DNA of 61,418 bases from NCBI GenBank assembly GCA_913777465.1, contig CAJYRQ010000106.1, forward strand, positions 1 through 61,418, written 5' to 3'. The notes beneath the pieces were generated by a model. That model was given only the letters and a program-made list of their open reading frames with translations, did not search any database and had not been told where the DNA came from. Below are positions 1-9,143 of the stretch, in pieces. The stretch's first letter is position 1. Each line of letters opens with the position of its first letter. Source of the DNA: an uncultured Chryseobacterium sp. GTDB lineage: Bacteria > Bacteroidota > Bacteroidia > Flavobacteriales > Weeksellaceae. Position numbers and translations under genes: made by a program.

Positions 1-76
1 CAAAGCGGACAATCTCGAAATAAGAAATTAAATATTCGGGAAGCAGTAATTTTAAAAGTTCGTTCTCATCAGGCAT
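1..76 (-). CDS. Transposase N-terminal part (ISAon1 type), cut by window edge
   Basis: Reading leftward from the ATG at 76, the first 25 codons begin MPDENELLKLLLPEYL and continue off the window. This opening (acidic residues, then LLKLLLP and a YF motif) is how the N-terminal-region proteins of ISAon1-type insertion sequences in Bacteroidetes start, as I recall the family. The recombinase remnant directly upstream supports an accessory setting. Only 25 residues are visible, so the call rests on a short match. Confidence 0.55.
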   Translation of the reverse strand, partial: MPDENELLKLLLPEYLISYFEIVRF

Positions 77-184
77 TCAACAAAAATAAGACTTTATCTT
101 TTCCTCCCCAACTTTTGTGCTTGATCCGTTCCCTTGGCAATGAGATTTCAGTCTTGCCGGAGAATTTTACCGGATTTATATTGT

Positions 185-450
185 AGGGATTTTTAATATT
201 TCGTCTAAACCGATCCCAATAGAACAAACGCAGGGTTGATTTTTGCAAGTTTAAATTCAGTTATCAATTTTTTCCAGTCCGGACGGTTAAAGATTTTTAC
301 AGAATAATCTTCGAAAACGGCTTCGATAATAATTATGGTAATGCATTCGCAGTATTTTTTTATCCTTTCTAGCTGGTTTCGCTGTAAATATTCTTTGATG
401 GCCTGTTCATCTTTACTGGCTCTTATATAGTCATAGACAGGGTTTATAAT
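185..450 (-). pseudogene. Serine recombinase (resolvase family) remnant, frameshifted
   Basis: The minus strand from about 450 down to 204 translates as VYDYIRASKDEQAIKEYLQ, then RNQLERIKKYCE, and later FEDYSVKIFNRPDWKKL. These match the N-terminal catalytic domain of the serine recombinases carried by Bacteroides-type elements: the R-x-S active-site serine, the DEQA...RNQLE helix, and the EDYSxKxFNRPxW segment. The frame then hits TAG at about 204, but WDRFRRN, the family's KWDRFSRN motif, continues in a different frame at about 190-212. There is no ATG at the expected N-terminus. It is a decayed gene, truncated near the transposase. Confidence 0.75.
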
Positions 451-894
451 CTATGAGGTTAGTTGAACCTGCTACAGATCATTTTATATGATTAAACGGG
501 AAAAACCAGATGGGTCATTTAAATGATAAGTACTTACCGGGTATCAGTCATCATAAAGTACTTCATATAAGAATATACCGCATAACCTTACGGTTTCCCT
601 TAATTTTTCCTTGTTTTACTTGATTATTTTTGAGGAGATATTTAATTAAAGCCGGAAGAATAATTGAGTGAATATAAATTATTTTTAAAATATATTGCTG
701 ATTTTAAATTAATTATTAAATTGCATCAACTAATAACGCCTCATCATGAAAAGACCAAATAGACTATTCTCCTTTTCTTCCATTGCAAGTTTTAATGAAC
801 GTGTCACTTGAGTTGACCTGATCATGCATCGGCAACTCTCATTGCTTGTGTCCTGATTTTTTGAACTCAAAATTAATCGTCCTTAATTCCTATT
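451..894. other. Intergenic, no gene recognised
   Basis: AT-rich sequence with no open frame of note between the recombinase remnant and sbcD. It must hold the sbcD promoter, but no clear TTG-N19-TAnnTTTG pair stands out. Confidence 0.5.
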
Positions 895-2130
895 ATGAAA
901 TTTCTACACACTGCAGACTGGCATATTGGTCAGCTGTTTCACGAATATGACCGCAGCTACGAACATCAGCAATTTCTGAATTGGCTGGTAGAAACATTGG
1001 TCGCTGAAAAAATTGAGGTGCTGCTGATCAGTGGTGATATCTTCGATAACTCCAATCCATCGGCAGCCTCTTTGAGGATGTTCTACCGTTTCCTGAACGA
1101 GGCAACAACAGCACTGCCTGGTCTGAAAATTATCATTACGGCCGGTAACCATGATTCGGCGGCACGTTTGGAAGCACCCAAACCATTGCTTGAGTCTTCT
1201 AATGTTCATATTATCGGCCTGGTAGAAAAAGATGCTGGAGGAAATATTGATTACGAAAAACTGCTGGTTAAAATACACGATGCTTCCGGGAGCATCAAAG
1301 CCTGGTGCCTGGCCATTCCTTTCCTGCGTATGGGCGACTATCCGGCCATTGCCGACTGTGCCAATCCGTATACCGAAGGCGTAGCAGCTTTATATCAGAA
1401 CGCGTTTGATTATGCTCAACAACATAATACGGAAAATAAACCCATTATTGCCATGGGACATCTGCATACCCAGCAGGCAGAGATTACTGATCTGGATAAA
1501 ACCGAAAGGCTGATCATGGGCGGTGTGGAATGCATTTCAGCCACAGCTTTTCATCCCGATATCAAATATGTGGCTTTGGGACACATCCACAAAGCACAAA
1601 AAATTGGAGGAAAAGAACACATCCGTTATTCCGGCAGTCCCTTGCCGATGTCCTTTTCCGAAATTCATTACAAACATCAGGTCATTGTTTTTGATCTCGA
1701 TCAGGAAATCAGCGATCTGAAAGCGATTGAAATTCCGGTAGCTGTGCCCTTGCAAAGAATTCCGCATCAGCACCAGCCTTTGCATGAAGTCATTTCCCTG
1801 TTGGAACAATTGCCAATAGGCGATTTCAACCCGGAAAACCTGCCTTATCTGCAGGTCCGTGTTCTACTTGATGGACCCGAGCCCGCTTTACGGCATAAAA
1901 TAGAAATTGCCTTGACTGGTAAACCCGTGCGGCTAGCCAAAATCGATGCGCAGTATCCGGTTTCTACCAAAGAGGCCCAGGAACTCATTACCGCTGAAAA
2001 GCTGAATGAACTGCAACCGATCGATGTTTTCGGTAAAGCCTACCAATCCCGATACCATAGCGAAGTACCATCAGAAATCATGCAATTATTTCAACAGGTT
2101 GCAGAGGAAGTAAACCAAACCGCCGGATAA
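895..2130 (+). CDS. sbcD: Exonuclease subunit SbcD (Mre11-type nuclease)
   Basis: Nuclease subunit of the SbcCD complex, which opens hairpins and trims double-strand ends in the cytoplasm. The calcineurin-like phosphoesterase motifs are in order: HTADWHIG at residues 6-13, SGDIFDN near 46, AGNHDS near 83, GHLH near 188 and GHIHKAQ near 231. Together they supply the two-metal active site. Length (411 aa) suits the family. The ATG at 895 gives the expected MKFLHTADWHIG opening. sbcC begins one base after the stop, so the two are surely co-transcribed. Confidence 0.95.
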   Translation: MKFLHTADWHIGQLFHEYDRSYEHQQFLNWLVETLVAEKIEVLLISGDIFDNSNPSAASLRMFYRFLNEATTALPGLKIIITAGNHDSAARLEAPKPLLESSNVHIIGLVEKDAGGNIDYEKLLVKIHDASGSIKAWCLAIPFLRMGDYPAIADCANPYTEGVAALYQNAFDYAQQHNTENKPIIAMGHLHTQQAEITDLDKTERLIMGGVECISATAFHPDIKYVALGHIHKAQKIGGKEHIRYSGSPLPMSFSEIHYKHQVIVFDLDQEISDLKAIEIPVAVPLQRIPHQHQPLHEVISLLEQLPIGDFNPENLPYLQVRVLLDGPEPALRHKIEIALTGKPVRLAKIDAQYPVSTKEAQELITAEKLNELQPIDVFGKAYQSRYHSEVPSEIMQLFQQVAEEVNQTAG

Positions 2131-2131
2131 C

Positions 2132-5100
2132 ATGAAAATACTAGCCATACGCATCAAAAATTTAGCATCGCTGGAAGACACTACTGAAATTGATTTTACG
2201 GCAGAACCTTTATGTTCGGCGGGTATTTTTGCCATTACCGGCGCTACCGGCGCAGGAAAATCGACCATACTGGATGCCTTATGCCTGGCTTTATATGGTA
2301 AAACACCGCGATATCTGCAAGCGAGGGAAATAGGTATAGAGATTAAAGACGTTCAGGGCAGCACGCTCAGTCAGGGCGATGTACGCGGTATCTTACGTGA
2401 TGGTACGGCAGATGGATTTGCAGAAGTGGATTTCAGGGGAATCGACGGGCAAAACTACCGGGCAACCTGGAGCGTACGACGGGCCAGGAACCGTGCCAAT
2501 GAAAAAATGCAGGCTGATTCGGTAACGCTTAAAAACCTCAGCACCGCTATCGACATTCCTGGCAGAAAAGCAGAAACCTATAGTGAAATCGCAAGGTTGG
2601 TCGGCTTGAATTTCGAACAGTTTACCCGGTCGGTATTGCTGGCGCAGGGCGACTTTACCGCTTTTATGAAAGCCAACCGGGATGAGAAATCTTCCCTGCT
2701 TGAAAAGCTGACCGGCACGCATATTTATTCCGAAATCTCCCGGAAGATCTTTGAAAAATACAAGGGAGAAGAATTACACCTGCGTGATCTCCATGTCCGT
2801 AAAGAAGGCATCGTAACCTTGAGCGATGAGGAACTGCAAGCCTTAACCGCAGATCAGGCAGTTCTGGAAAAGCAGATCACAGACCTGGACAAAAAAATGG
2901 AAAGCTTAAATGCAGGAATCACCTGGCACGAGCAGCTGGCCAAATACCGGCAAGGCCATGATGAAGCCGTCCGGTCTTTACAGCAGGCATCTGAAAATAA
3001 AAATGCTGCCTCGCCAAGAAGCCGGCACCTGCGTTTGGTTGAACACGCGCAACAAACCCGAAGCTGGGCAGATGCTTTAGCGCAGTCACAGGAACAACAT
3101 GCCGCTAAAACAACCGCCTTGGAAACCGTAAAAGAAACCCTCACTTCTTTACAACAACAGAAAGAAACGCTAGAAAAGCAGCTTCAACAGGTTGAACATC
3201 AGCTTTCCCTTCAAAGCCAGAAACTGGCCGATGCCCTGCCATTACTGGAACAAGCCCGCAAACTGGATACCTTACTGGGAGAGAAAAAAGAACAGTTGGA
3301 CGGACTGAAAGCAGAAACTGAAAAAGCGGACGTGCAGAACCGGCAGCATCAGGATACCTTAAAAGAAAAACAGCAAACCTTTAGCGATCTGGCCTCACAG
3401 ATTGAAAGTATGACGCAGTGGCAAAACGAGCAGGCTCATCGCAAAGCGGTTGCCGAACATACAGACCTCATCCTCGCCAAACTTGAAGATGCGCAAAAAC
3501 TCCTGATAAACTTAGAAGCTTCCTCGGCAAAATTGGTTGAAGTAAAAGATAAAATCCAGACGACAGAAGTACAGCAGAAAACCCTTGAGAACAACTGGAA
3601 ACAACAGCTTCAATTGCTGGATGATACCCGGAAAACGTATGAAGCAAAGTCCGAAACGTTACGCTCCGCTCCGGTTGACACTTTAACCCTCGATAAAACC
3701 GAGACTGATCAAAGATTAGAGGAAGGCATCAGGGCACAGGCGCAATGGCAGCTCTTGCATTATGCACAAACGGAGTGGGAAAACCTGGGGCAGCAACAAG
3801 TGCAGGACGAAGCCGACTATCAGGGCAAACAAGCAATTTTACAACAACTGAAGCAGGAAATCCCTTTAGCAAAAGCGGAAAGCGATACCGCGGATCAGCT
3901 CCTGCAACAGGCCCGTCTGGCATCGGCAGAAAATGTAGAGACGCTGAGGGAAGCCCTGGTGGAAAATGAGCCCTGCCCTGTCTGTGGCAGCACCCATCAT
4001 CCTTATGCTACTCAAAATCCGCAACTGGAAAAAGTATTGGCCCAGCTGGAAAAATCCTGTGAGAAGAAAACACAACATCAACTGAGCCTCCAAAGCCGTC
4101 ATGATGCCCTGGATCAGGAATGTACAACCCTACAGGAAAACATCCGGCGTCGAAATGAAGAAATACAATCTAAAGCATCAGCCTTAACCCAACAAAGACA
4201 GACCTGGGCGCACTTTGACATTGCTAAAAATAGCCATGATATCGCCGATAACGAAAAAGCAGACTGGATCGCAGCACAATTAGAAGCCCTTAAAACGAGA
4301 CAGGCCGGTTTATCTGATCAATTAAAAGCCTATGCCGAGCAGAAACTGGAACTCGAAACCGCTAAAACCGGGATCGATCAGCTCAAAGAAAGTACCGATG
4401 CGCTTTCCGGACAACTCAAAGATCTTCAAAACAGCTTGTCGCTTTATAACGAACAGCAAAGCCAGTCTGAACGCGAACAGAAACTTGCCACCGCCCACCT
4501 AAGTGAAATTGAACAGCTTCTTACGCCCTATTTTACAGCATCCGGCTGGATAGACACGTGGAAAGAAGACCCTGAAACATTTGTGGAAAGCATCACCCAC
4601 TTTGCCCGGCAATGGAAAGAACATGCCGAAAAACTGGAAGTTCATACCCGGGAAAAAACAGCCTTAGAAGCTACGCTGAAAGAACTTAAAAGCCAGGCTG
4701 AAACTATAGCAACGGAAGCCGGCAGGAAGGCAGAAATCCACCTGACGCAACAGCAATCGTATCTGGATCTGGTTCAACAACGTAAAGCACTCTTTGATGG
4801 TCAGCCTGCCGATGAAACGGAACGTCAATTCAAACAGGCGGTTACCCAAGCACAGGCGGATGTAGAACAGGTGAAAGCCAGGCAGCAAGAACTGGCCATC
4901 GAACATACTAAAATCCTAACCCAGCAGCAGGAACTCACGAATGCCCTAAACACATTGGAGACGGCCATGCGGAAAACTTCCGGGCAAATGCAGGACTGGC
5001 TGGACGATTATAACCAAAAGAACGGTCAATCGCTAAACCCGGACGACCTTCACCGCTTACTGGCTTCAGGAAATGACTGGATCGAAAATGAACGGATGGC

Positions 5101-5866
5101 ATTGCAGGCCATTAACGAGGAACTGACCAAAGCCAACAGCATTCTGACCGAACGGAAACAGGCTCTGGACCGTCATCAGGAAAACGGTAAGTCGGAAACA
5201 GCACTCGAAGAACTGATGACCCTGCACACGAATATCCGGTTGGAAGTGGAAGAAAAGAAGCACAAAAAAGGGGAAAACAGTTTCCGCTTGCAGCAGGACG
5301 AAGCCCACAAAAATAAAATCGGCGACCTGTTGAAACGTATTTCGGAACAGGCTACTGTTACCGAAAACTGGGCCAAGCTCAACGATATTATCGGTTCGGC
5401 TGATGGGAAGAAATTCCGCCAGATTGCGCAGGAATATACGCTGGATGCACTATTGGGGTATGCCAATATCCATTTACAGGCGCTCACCAGCCGCTACCGG
5501 ATCGAACGCATTCCGGCATCGCTCGGGTTGCAGGTGGTGGATCAGGACATGGGCGACGAAGTGCGTACGGTGTATTCGCTTTCGGGCGGAGAATCTTTCC
5601 TCGTTTCGCTGGCCCTGGCTTTAGGTTTGGCCTCGCTGTCGTCCAGCCGCATGAAAGTAGAATCCTTATTTATAGATGAAGGTTTCGGCTCGCTGGATCC
5701 CACTACGCTCAATATCGCCATGGATGCCTTAGAACGCCTGCACAACCAGGGCCGTAAAGTGGGCGTGATCTCGCACGTGCAGGAAATGACCGAACGAATC
5801 CCCGTGCAGATTAAAGTGAGCAAGCAGCAGAGCGGGAGGAGTAAGGTGGAGGTGATGGGGGTTTAA
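2132..5866 (+). CDS. sbcC: Exonuclease subunit SbcC (Rad50-type ATPase)
   Basis: SMC-like ATPase partner of SbcD. The 1244-residue protein has Walker A GATGAGKST at 37-45 and long coiled coils (Gln/Glu/Lys-rich, about 220-560 and 640-1050). A zinc hook CPVC sits at 615-618, followed by HHP. The ABC signature LSGGE, Walker B SLFIDEGFGSLD and an H-loop VISHV lie in the last 130 residues. The layout is that of a complete Rad50-type protein with the hook near the middle of the coil. It sits one base downstream of sbcD. The DNA is richer in G+C than the genes immediately downstream. Confidence 0.95.
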   Translation: MKILAIRIKNLASLEDTTEIDFTAEPLCSAGIFAITGATGAGKSTILDALCLALYGKTPRYLQAREIGIEIKDVQGSTLSQGDVRGILRDGTADGFAEVDFRGIDGQNYRATWSVRRARNRANEKMQADSVTLKNLSTAIDIPGRKAETYSEIARLVGLNFEQFTRSVLLAQGDFTAFMKANRDEKSSLLEKLTGTHIYSEISRKIFEKYKGEELHLRDLHVRKEGIVTLSDEELQALTADQAVLEKQITDLDKKMESLNAGITWHEQLAKYRQGHDEAVRSLQQASENKNAASPRSRHLRLVEHAQQTRSWADALAQSQEQHAAKTTALETVKETLTSLQQQKETLEKQLQQVEHQLSLQSQKLADALPLLEQARKLDTLLGEKKEQLDGLKAETEKADVQNRQHQDTLKEKQQTFSDLASQIESMTQWQNEQAHRKAVAEHTDLILAKLEDAQKLLINLEASSAKLVEVKDKIQTTEVQQKTLENNWKQQLQLLDDTRKTYEAKSETLRSAPVDTLTLDKTETDQRLEEGIRAQAQWQLLHYAQTEWENLGQQQVQDEADYQGKQAILQQLKQEIPLAKAESDTADQLLQQARLASAENVETLREALVENEPCPVCGSTHHPYATQNPQLEKVLAQLEKSCEKKTQHQLSLQSRHDALDQECTTLQENIRRRNEEIQSKASALTQQRQTWAHFDIAKNSHDIADNEKADWIAAQLEALKTRQAGLSDQLKAYAEQKLELETAKTGIDQLKESTDALSGQLKDLQNSLSLYNEQQSQSEREQKLATAHLSEIEQLLTPYFTASGWIDTWKEDPETFVESITHFARQWKEHAEKLEVHTREKTALEATLKELKSQAETIATEAGRKAEIHLTQQQSYLDLVQQRKALFDGQPADETERQFKQAVTQAQADVEQVKARQQELAIEHTKILTQQQELTNALNTLETAMRKTSGQMQDWLDDYNQKNGQSLNPDDLHRLLASGNDWIENERMALQAINEELTKANSILTERKQALDRHQENGKSETALEELMTLHTNIRLEVEEKKHKKGENSFRLQQDEAHKNKIGDLLKRISEQATVTENWAKLNDIIGSADGKKFRQIAQEYTLDALLGYANIHLQALTSRYRIERIPASLGLQVVDQDMGDEVRTVYSLSGGESFLVSLALALGLASLSSSRMKVESLFIDEGFGSLDPTTLNIAMDALERLHNQGRKVGVISHVQEMTERIPVQIKVSKQQSGRSKVEVMGV

Positions 5867-5906
5867 TATAAGAACAATTAATTTTTAACCATATAAACTA
5901 AAAAAC

Positions 5907-6425
5907 ATGGCAAAATTCAAATTTTTAAATCTTGACCAAAATGTTAGGTCAATTATGTTATCAGAAATTGATAATGACATCAAAACAGATAACTTTTTTA
6001 TCAGCGAACGTTTGAATGATACTGGCAAAGCAAACTACGCTACATTTCTTATTGATGCAGTAAATAAAAGTGATGAGGAAGCTTTAGAGGCGAATTTAGA
6101 TTTTGCGACTCATTTTAATGCTACGTCGATGAGACAAGGTAAACCAGTAAAAACACCTTCCAATGCATCAACACTATTATGCCAAAGTGAATTTAATAGA
6201 TATTACATAAGAGCAGTTTGCGCTTACGCAATTGCCAATAACATTGATGAGGTTGAAATATACAGAGCACGAGAATCAAGTTGGTCGAGACCCGAATCGG
6301 AGGCCAAAATCGGAACAAAAATTTCAGCTGACGATTTATTAGAAGACCTAAGATCATCGGTAGGAACTGAGCCAAGATTATTACCGGAAGTAAATTCTGG
6401 GTTAAGCGTTAAAATATCAATCTAG
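5907..6425 (+). CDS. Conserved-looking hypothetical protein, 172 aa
   Basis: I cannot assign a function. It is a soluble protein without signal peptide or membrane segment. Visible features are a FNRYYIRAVC segment near residue 96, a basic-acidic stretch with PESEAKIG near residue 130, and a C-terminus NSGLSVKISI. I have the impression of having seen similar proteins with an ESE...IG and a terminal SGLSV motif in varied bacteria, without a known role. It starts 41 nt after sbcC and lies 82 nt before the anticodon-nuclease-like ATPase. Its DNA is visibly AT-rich like that ATPase and unlike sbcCD, so it may have arrived with it. A partner or antitoxin role is possible but unsupported. Confidence 0.6.
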   Translation: MAKFKFLNLDQNVRSIMLSEIDNDIKTDNFFISERLNDTGKANYATFLIDAVNKSDEEALEANLDFATHFNATSMRQGKPVKTPSNASTLLCQSEFNRYYIRAVCAYAIANNIDEVEIYRARESSWSRPESEAKIGTKISADDLLEDLRSSVGTEPRLLPEVNSGLSVKISI

Positions 6426-6455
6426 TATTAACTATTGTTTTTTTAATCTAAATCA

Positions 6456-6480
6456 AAGCACCAGCTAATCTATGGTGCTT
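6456..6480 (+). other. Hairpin between the 172-aa gene and the ATPase gene
   Basis: AAGCACC (6456-6462) pairs with GGTGCTT (6474-6480) around an 11-nt loop. No U-run follows, so it is a weak terminator candidate or a leader structure of the next gene. Confidence 0.3.
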
Positions 6481-6507
6481 ACAGAACTATAATAAAATTA
6501 CTGGATT

Positions 6508-8733
6508 ATGCTGGAATCAATCACCATTAGAGGCATTGCCACTTACGATCCGACAGGGATAAAAATAGAAAATCTTAGAAAGATTAACTTCATATACGGG
6601 GCAAATGGATGTGGAAAAACGACGTTATCCAAATACATTTATGATAATTCAAATCCGATTTATGATGCATGTAATCTTGGCTGGAAGGACGGATTACCTG
6701 TAAATGTACTTGTATATAATAAAGATTTTCGCGACAGAAATTTTGGAAAAGGTAAAATAGATGGAGTATTTACGCTTGGAGAGGCAACAAAAGAAGATAT
6801 TGAAAAAATTGAGAAAATGCAGCAGGAATTAGCTGATCTTAAGTCAAGAGGCATCGAAAAGAAAGCTACTCTTTTAAAACAAGAGGAAACAAAACTGCAA
6901 GAAGAAAATAATTTTAAAGAAGTTGTATGGACAGATATTTACAAGGAAAATGAAGATGATTTTAAAGATGCATTTAGAGGCTTTCTCAGTAAAAATGCTT
7001 TTAAAGATAAACTATTACATGAGTTTCATAATAACAAAGAATCCCTATTAACGGTTGAAGAACTGAAAGAAAAAGCACAAATAATACTCGGTTCAACGCC
7101 ATCAGCAATGGGCTTAATCAATTCGATTGTATTTAATGATTTTCTTGAAATAGAAATTAATGGAATATGGAAAAGAAAAATTATTGGTAAATCAGACGTA
7201 GCGATCGCAGGATTGATTCAAAAATTAAATCTTAATGATTGGGTAAATGAAGGAAGGAATTACCTAACAGAAGATCAAACATGTCCTTTTTGTCAGCAAA
7301 AAACTATTAATGAAAATTTTAAAAAACAGCTAGAAGATTATTTTGATGAAACATTTACAAAGGATATACAAATAGTTAAAGATTTATCGATACAATACAG
7401 CAGAGATGCTTTGAATATCCAGAATCTTTTAGAACAAATTGAAAGTCAAGAAAAAGCAAAACCTGACTCTAAACTAAACATTGACCTATTTTCAGCTTCT
7501 TTAAAAACTTTGATAAATCAATTTATAGCTAATAAAGAGTTATTGAGTAATAAGGCAAAAGAACCCAGCAGAAGTTTTGAATTAATATCAACAAAAGAAC
7601 AATTAGAGAAAATTCAGGGAATTATCGATAAGTGTAATCTTGAGATAAAATCTCATAACATTATCGTTGAAGATTATAGTAACCAAAAAAATAATTTAAT
7701 TAATTCTATTTGGAAATATCTGATTGATTCTCATAATGGTATAATAGATTCGTTTGTAAAAAAACAAGAAGGATTATCAAAGGGAATTGAAGCTATCAAG
7801 AAACAACATCAAACTCTTCAAGAAAAATATTCAGAATTAAATAAAAAAATAAAAATAGCTAACAAAAATGTAACTAGTGTTCAGCCTTCAGTAGATGAAA
7901 TAAATAGGTTGTTAAAATCTTATGGATTTTTAAACTTCGAAATAGTTCCTTCCAAAACTGAGGCGAATCAGTATCAAATATTAAGGGAAGATGGGACGAT
8001 CGCAGAATCTACATTGAGTGAAGGAGAATCAACTTTTATCACTTTTTTATATTTTTTACAATTAGCTAAAGGAAGTACCCAAGAAGATACTATAACTGAG
8101 GAAAGGATTTTAATTGTTGATGATCCTATTTCTAGCCTTGATAGTAATGTGCTTTTTGTAGTAAGCTCATTAATCAAAGAAATTATTAAATCGATAAAGC
8201 AGAATGAAGGTAGTGTAAAGCAACTTATATTACTTACCCATAATGTTTATTTCCATAAAGAAGTATCTTTTGTAGATGGAAGAACACCAAAGAATGGCGA
8301 CACAAATTTCTGGATTATAAGGAAAAACGATAACATCTCTAGTATTCAGTCTTATGGAATGGACAACCCAATCCAAAGTTCCTATGAACTACTTTGGAAG
8401 GAATTAAAAAATACACAGCAAAATTCAGGAATTACCGTCCAAAATATAATGCGAAGAATTATAGAAAATTACTTTAAAATTTTAGGAAAATACGCAGATG
8501 ACGATCTTATCAAAAAATTCACCAATCCTCAAGAACAAGAGATATGTCGTTCCCTAGTTTGCTGGATAAATGACGGTTCTCACGGGCTGCCTGATGATTT
8601 ATATATAGAACAACAAGAAGCAATACTTGAAAAATATATTAATGTATTTAAGCAAATATTTATTGAAATGGGGCATGAAGAACATTATAATATGATGTAT
8701 CGGGAATCTGAAGAAGAAGCTATTGTAGCATAA
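6508..8733 (+). CDS. RloC/PrrC-like anticodon nuclease with AAA_13-type ATPase
   Basis: A 741-aa ABC/SMC-like ATPase. Walker A GANGCGKTT lies at 31-39, followed by the family-typical VLVYNKDFRDRNFG near 70. A coiled-coil region carries a CPFC zinc hook at 259-262. The signature is LSEGE, Walker B ILIVDDPISSLD, and the H-switch LLTHN. The C-terminal part has R649-x3-E653 and, 39 residues on, H692 in NDGSH. PrrC uses Arg320, Glu324 and His356 to cut the tRNA anticodon loop, and RloC adds a zinc hook to that plan; this protein has both. Length also fits RloC. Such enzymes act in abortive infection or DNA-damage response. Being next to sbcCD may be chance. A non-nuclease AAA_13 ATPase remains possible. 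Confidence 0.8.
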   Translation: MLESITIRGIATYDPTGIKIENLRKINFIYGANGCGKTTLSKYIYDNSNPIYDACNLGWKDGLPVNVLVYNKDFRDRNFGKGKIDGVFTLGEATKEDIEKIEKMQQELADLKSRGIEKKATLLKQEETKLQEENNFKEVVWTDIYKENEDDFKDAFRGFLSKNAFKDKLLHEFHNNKESLLTVEELKEKAQIILGSTPSAMGLINSIVFNDFLEIEINGIWKRKIIGKSDVAIAGLIQKLNLNDWVNEGRNYLTEDQTCPFCQQKTINENFKKQLEDYFDETFTKDIQIVKDLSIQYSRDALNIQNLLEQIESQEKAKPDSKLNIDLFSASLKTLINQFIANKELLSNKAKEPSRSFELISTKEQLEKIQGIIDKCNLEIKSHNIIVEDYSNQKNNLINSIWKYLIDSHNGIIDSFVKKQEGLSKGIEAIKKQHQTLQEKYSELNKKIKIANKNVTSVQPSVDEINRLLKSYGFLNFEIVPSKTEANQYQILREDGTIAESTLSEGESTFITFLYFLQLAKGSTQEDTITEERILIVDDPISSLDSNVLFVVSSLIKEIIKSIKQNEGSVKQLILLTHNVYFHKEVSFVDGRTPKNGDTNFWIIRKNDNISSIQSYGMDNPIQSSYELLWKELKNTQQNSGITVQNIMRRIIENYFKILGKYADDDLIKKFTNPQEQEICRSLVCWINDGSHGLPDDLYIEQQEAILEKYINVFKQIFIEMGHEEHYNMMYRESEEEAIVA

Positions 8734-8801
8734 TCTTTATCAATTGATTATTGCCCAGATTTATAATGAACCAATTAAAACAAAGTTCTATATTTATGAT
8801 A

Positions 8802-8938
8802 CGATACACCTTTGCAATCAGACAAATTTTCTTATTAACAATATAGCTCAGGCGATCCGGTGTAAGTCCGGCCTAATCTTCGGTTTCCGACGTGTGTCGC
8901 AGCGACCTGGGTTTTTTGACCATTAAAAATTTACACGT
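8802..8938 (+). ncRNA. Structured RNA element, copy 1
   Basis: The core is closed by CTCAGG (8847-8852) pairing with CCTGGG (8906-8911). Hairpin a is CCGG (8857-8860), loop TGTAAGT, CCGG (8868-8871). Hairpin b is TCGG (8880-8883), loop TTT, CCGA (8887-8890). A 15-nt variable segment (8891-8905) follows. A U-run directly after the closing stem (8912-8917) gives a terminator-like end. CGATACACCT at 8802-8811 pairs with 8890-8899 except for one C-C mismatch and one wobble. TACACGT at 8932-8938 also pairs with 8890-8896. The open frame across this stretch (8744-8926) has no recognisable protein. Copies 2 and 3 preserve the fold. Confidence 0.7.
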
Positions 8939-8974
8939 ATTAGCTTTTATCTCATGACTAATTAAAATAAAATA

Positions 8975-9095
8975 GCAATCCAGTTAAAAAAATATCAAAA
9001 ATATCCAGGCGAGCAGTTGAAAGTACTGTGCATTTCCGGTCTCCGGCGACGTTCGCAGCGACCTGGTGTTTTTGACTTTAAAAAAATTGCAAGTT
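8975..9095 (+). ncRNA. Structured RNA element, copy 2
   Basis: Closing stem CCAGG (9005-9009) with CCTGG (9062-9066). Hairpin a is CAGT (9014-9017), loop TGAAAGT, ACTG (9025-9028). Hairpin b is CCGG (9036-9039), loop TCT, CCGG (9043-9046). The 15-nt variable segment is 9047-9061. A U-run follows soon after the closing stem. Compared with copies 1 and 3 both hairpin stems are changed on both sides while the loop of hairpin a keeps TGnAAGT. The flanking complementarity seen in copies 1 and 3 is weak here. The limits given include a shared GCAATC at 8975-8980 and the position homologous to the downstream element. Confidence 0.65.
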
Positions 9096-9132
9096 TTAGC
9101 CATTTATCTTTAACCAATTAAAATAAAATTCA

Positions 9133-9140
9133 TATCTTTA
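9133..9140 (+). promoter_or_regulatory. Possible -7 box for RNA copy 3 / symE-like transcript
   Basis: TATCTTTA differs by one base from the Bacteroidetes TAnnTTTG box. It would start a transcript at about 9146, right at the upstream 11-mer of copy 3. No convincing -33 box is seen. Confidence 0.35.
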
Positions 9141-9143
9141 TCA

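Noticed and set aside
8844-8920. Possible cobalamin riboswitch
   Set aside because: GGTGnAAgTCC and CGCAGCGAC recall pieces of that riboswitch, but the other conserved boxes are missing, the core is only about 65 nt, and no B12-related gene follows.
8744-8926. 60-codon open frame after the ATPase gene
   Set aside because: It overlaps RNA copy 1, whose structure is conserved in the other copies while the frame is not; the protein has no family.
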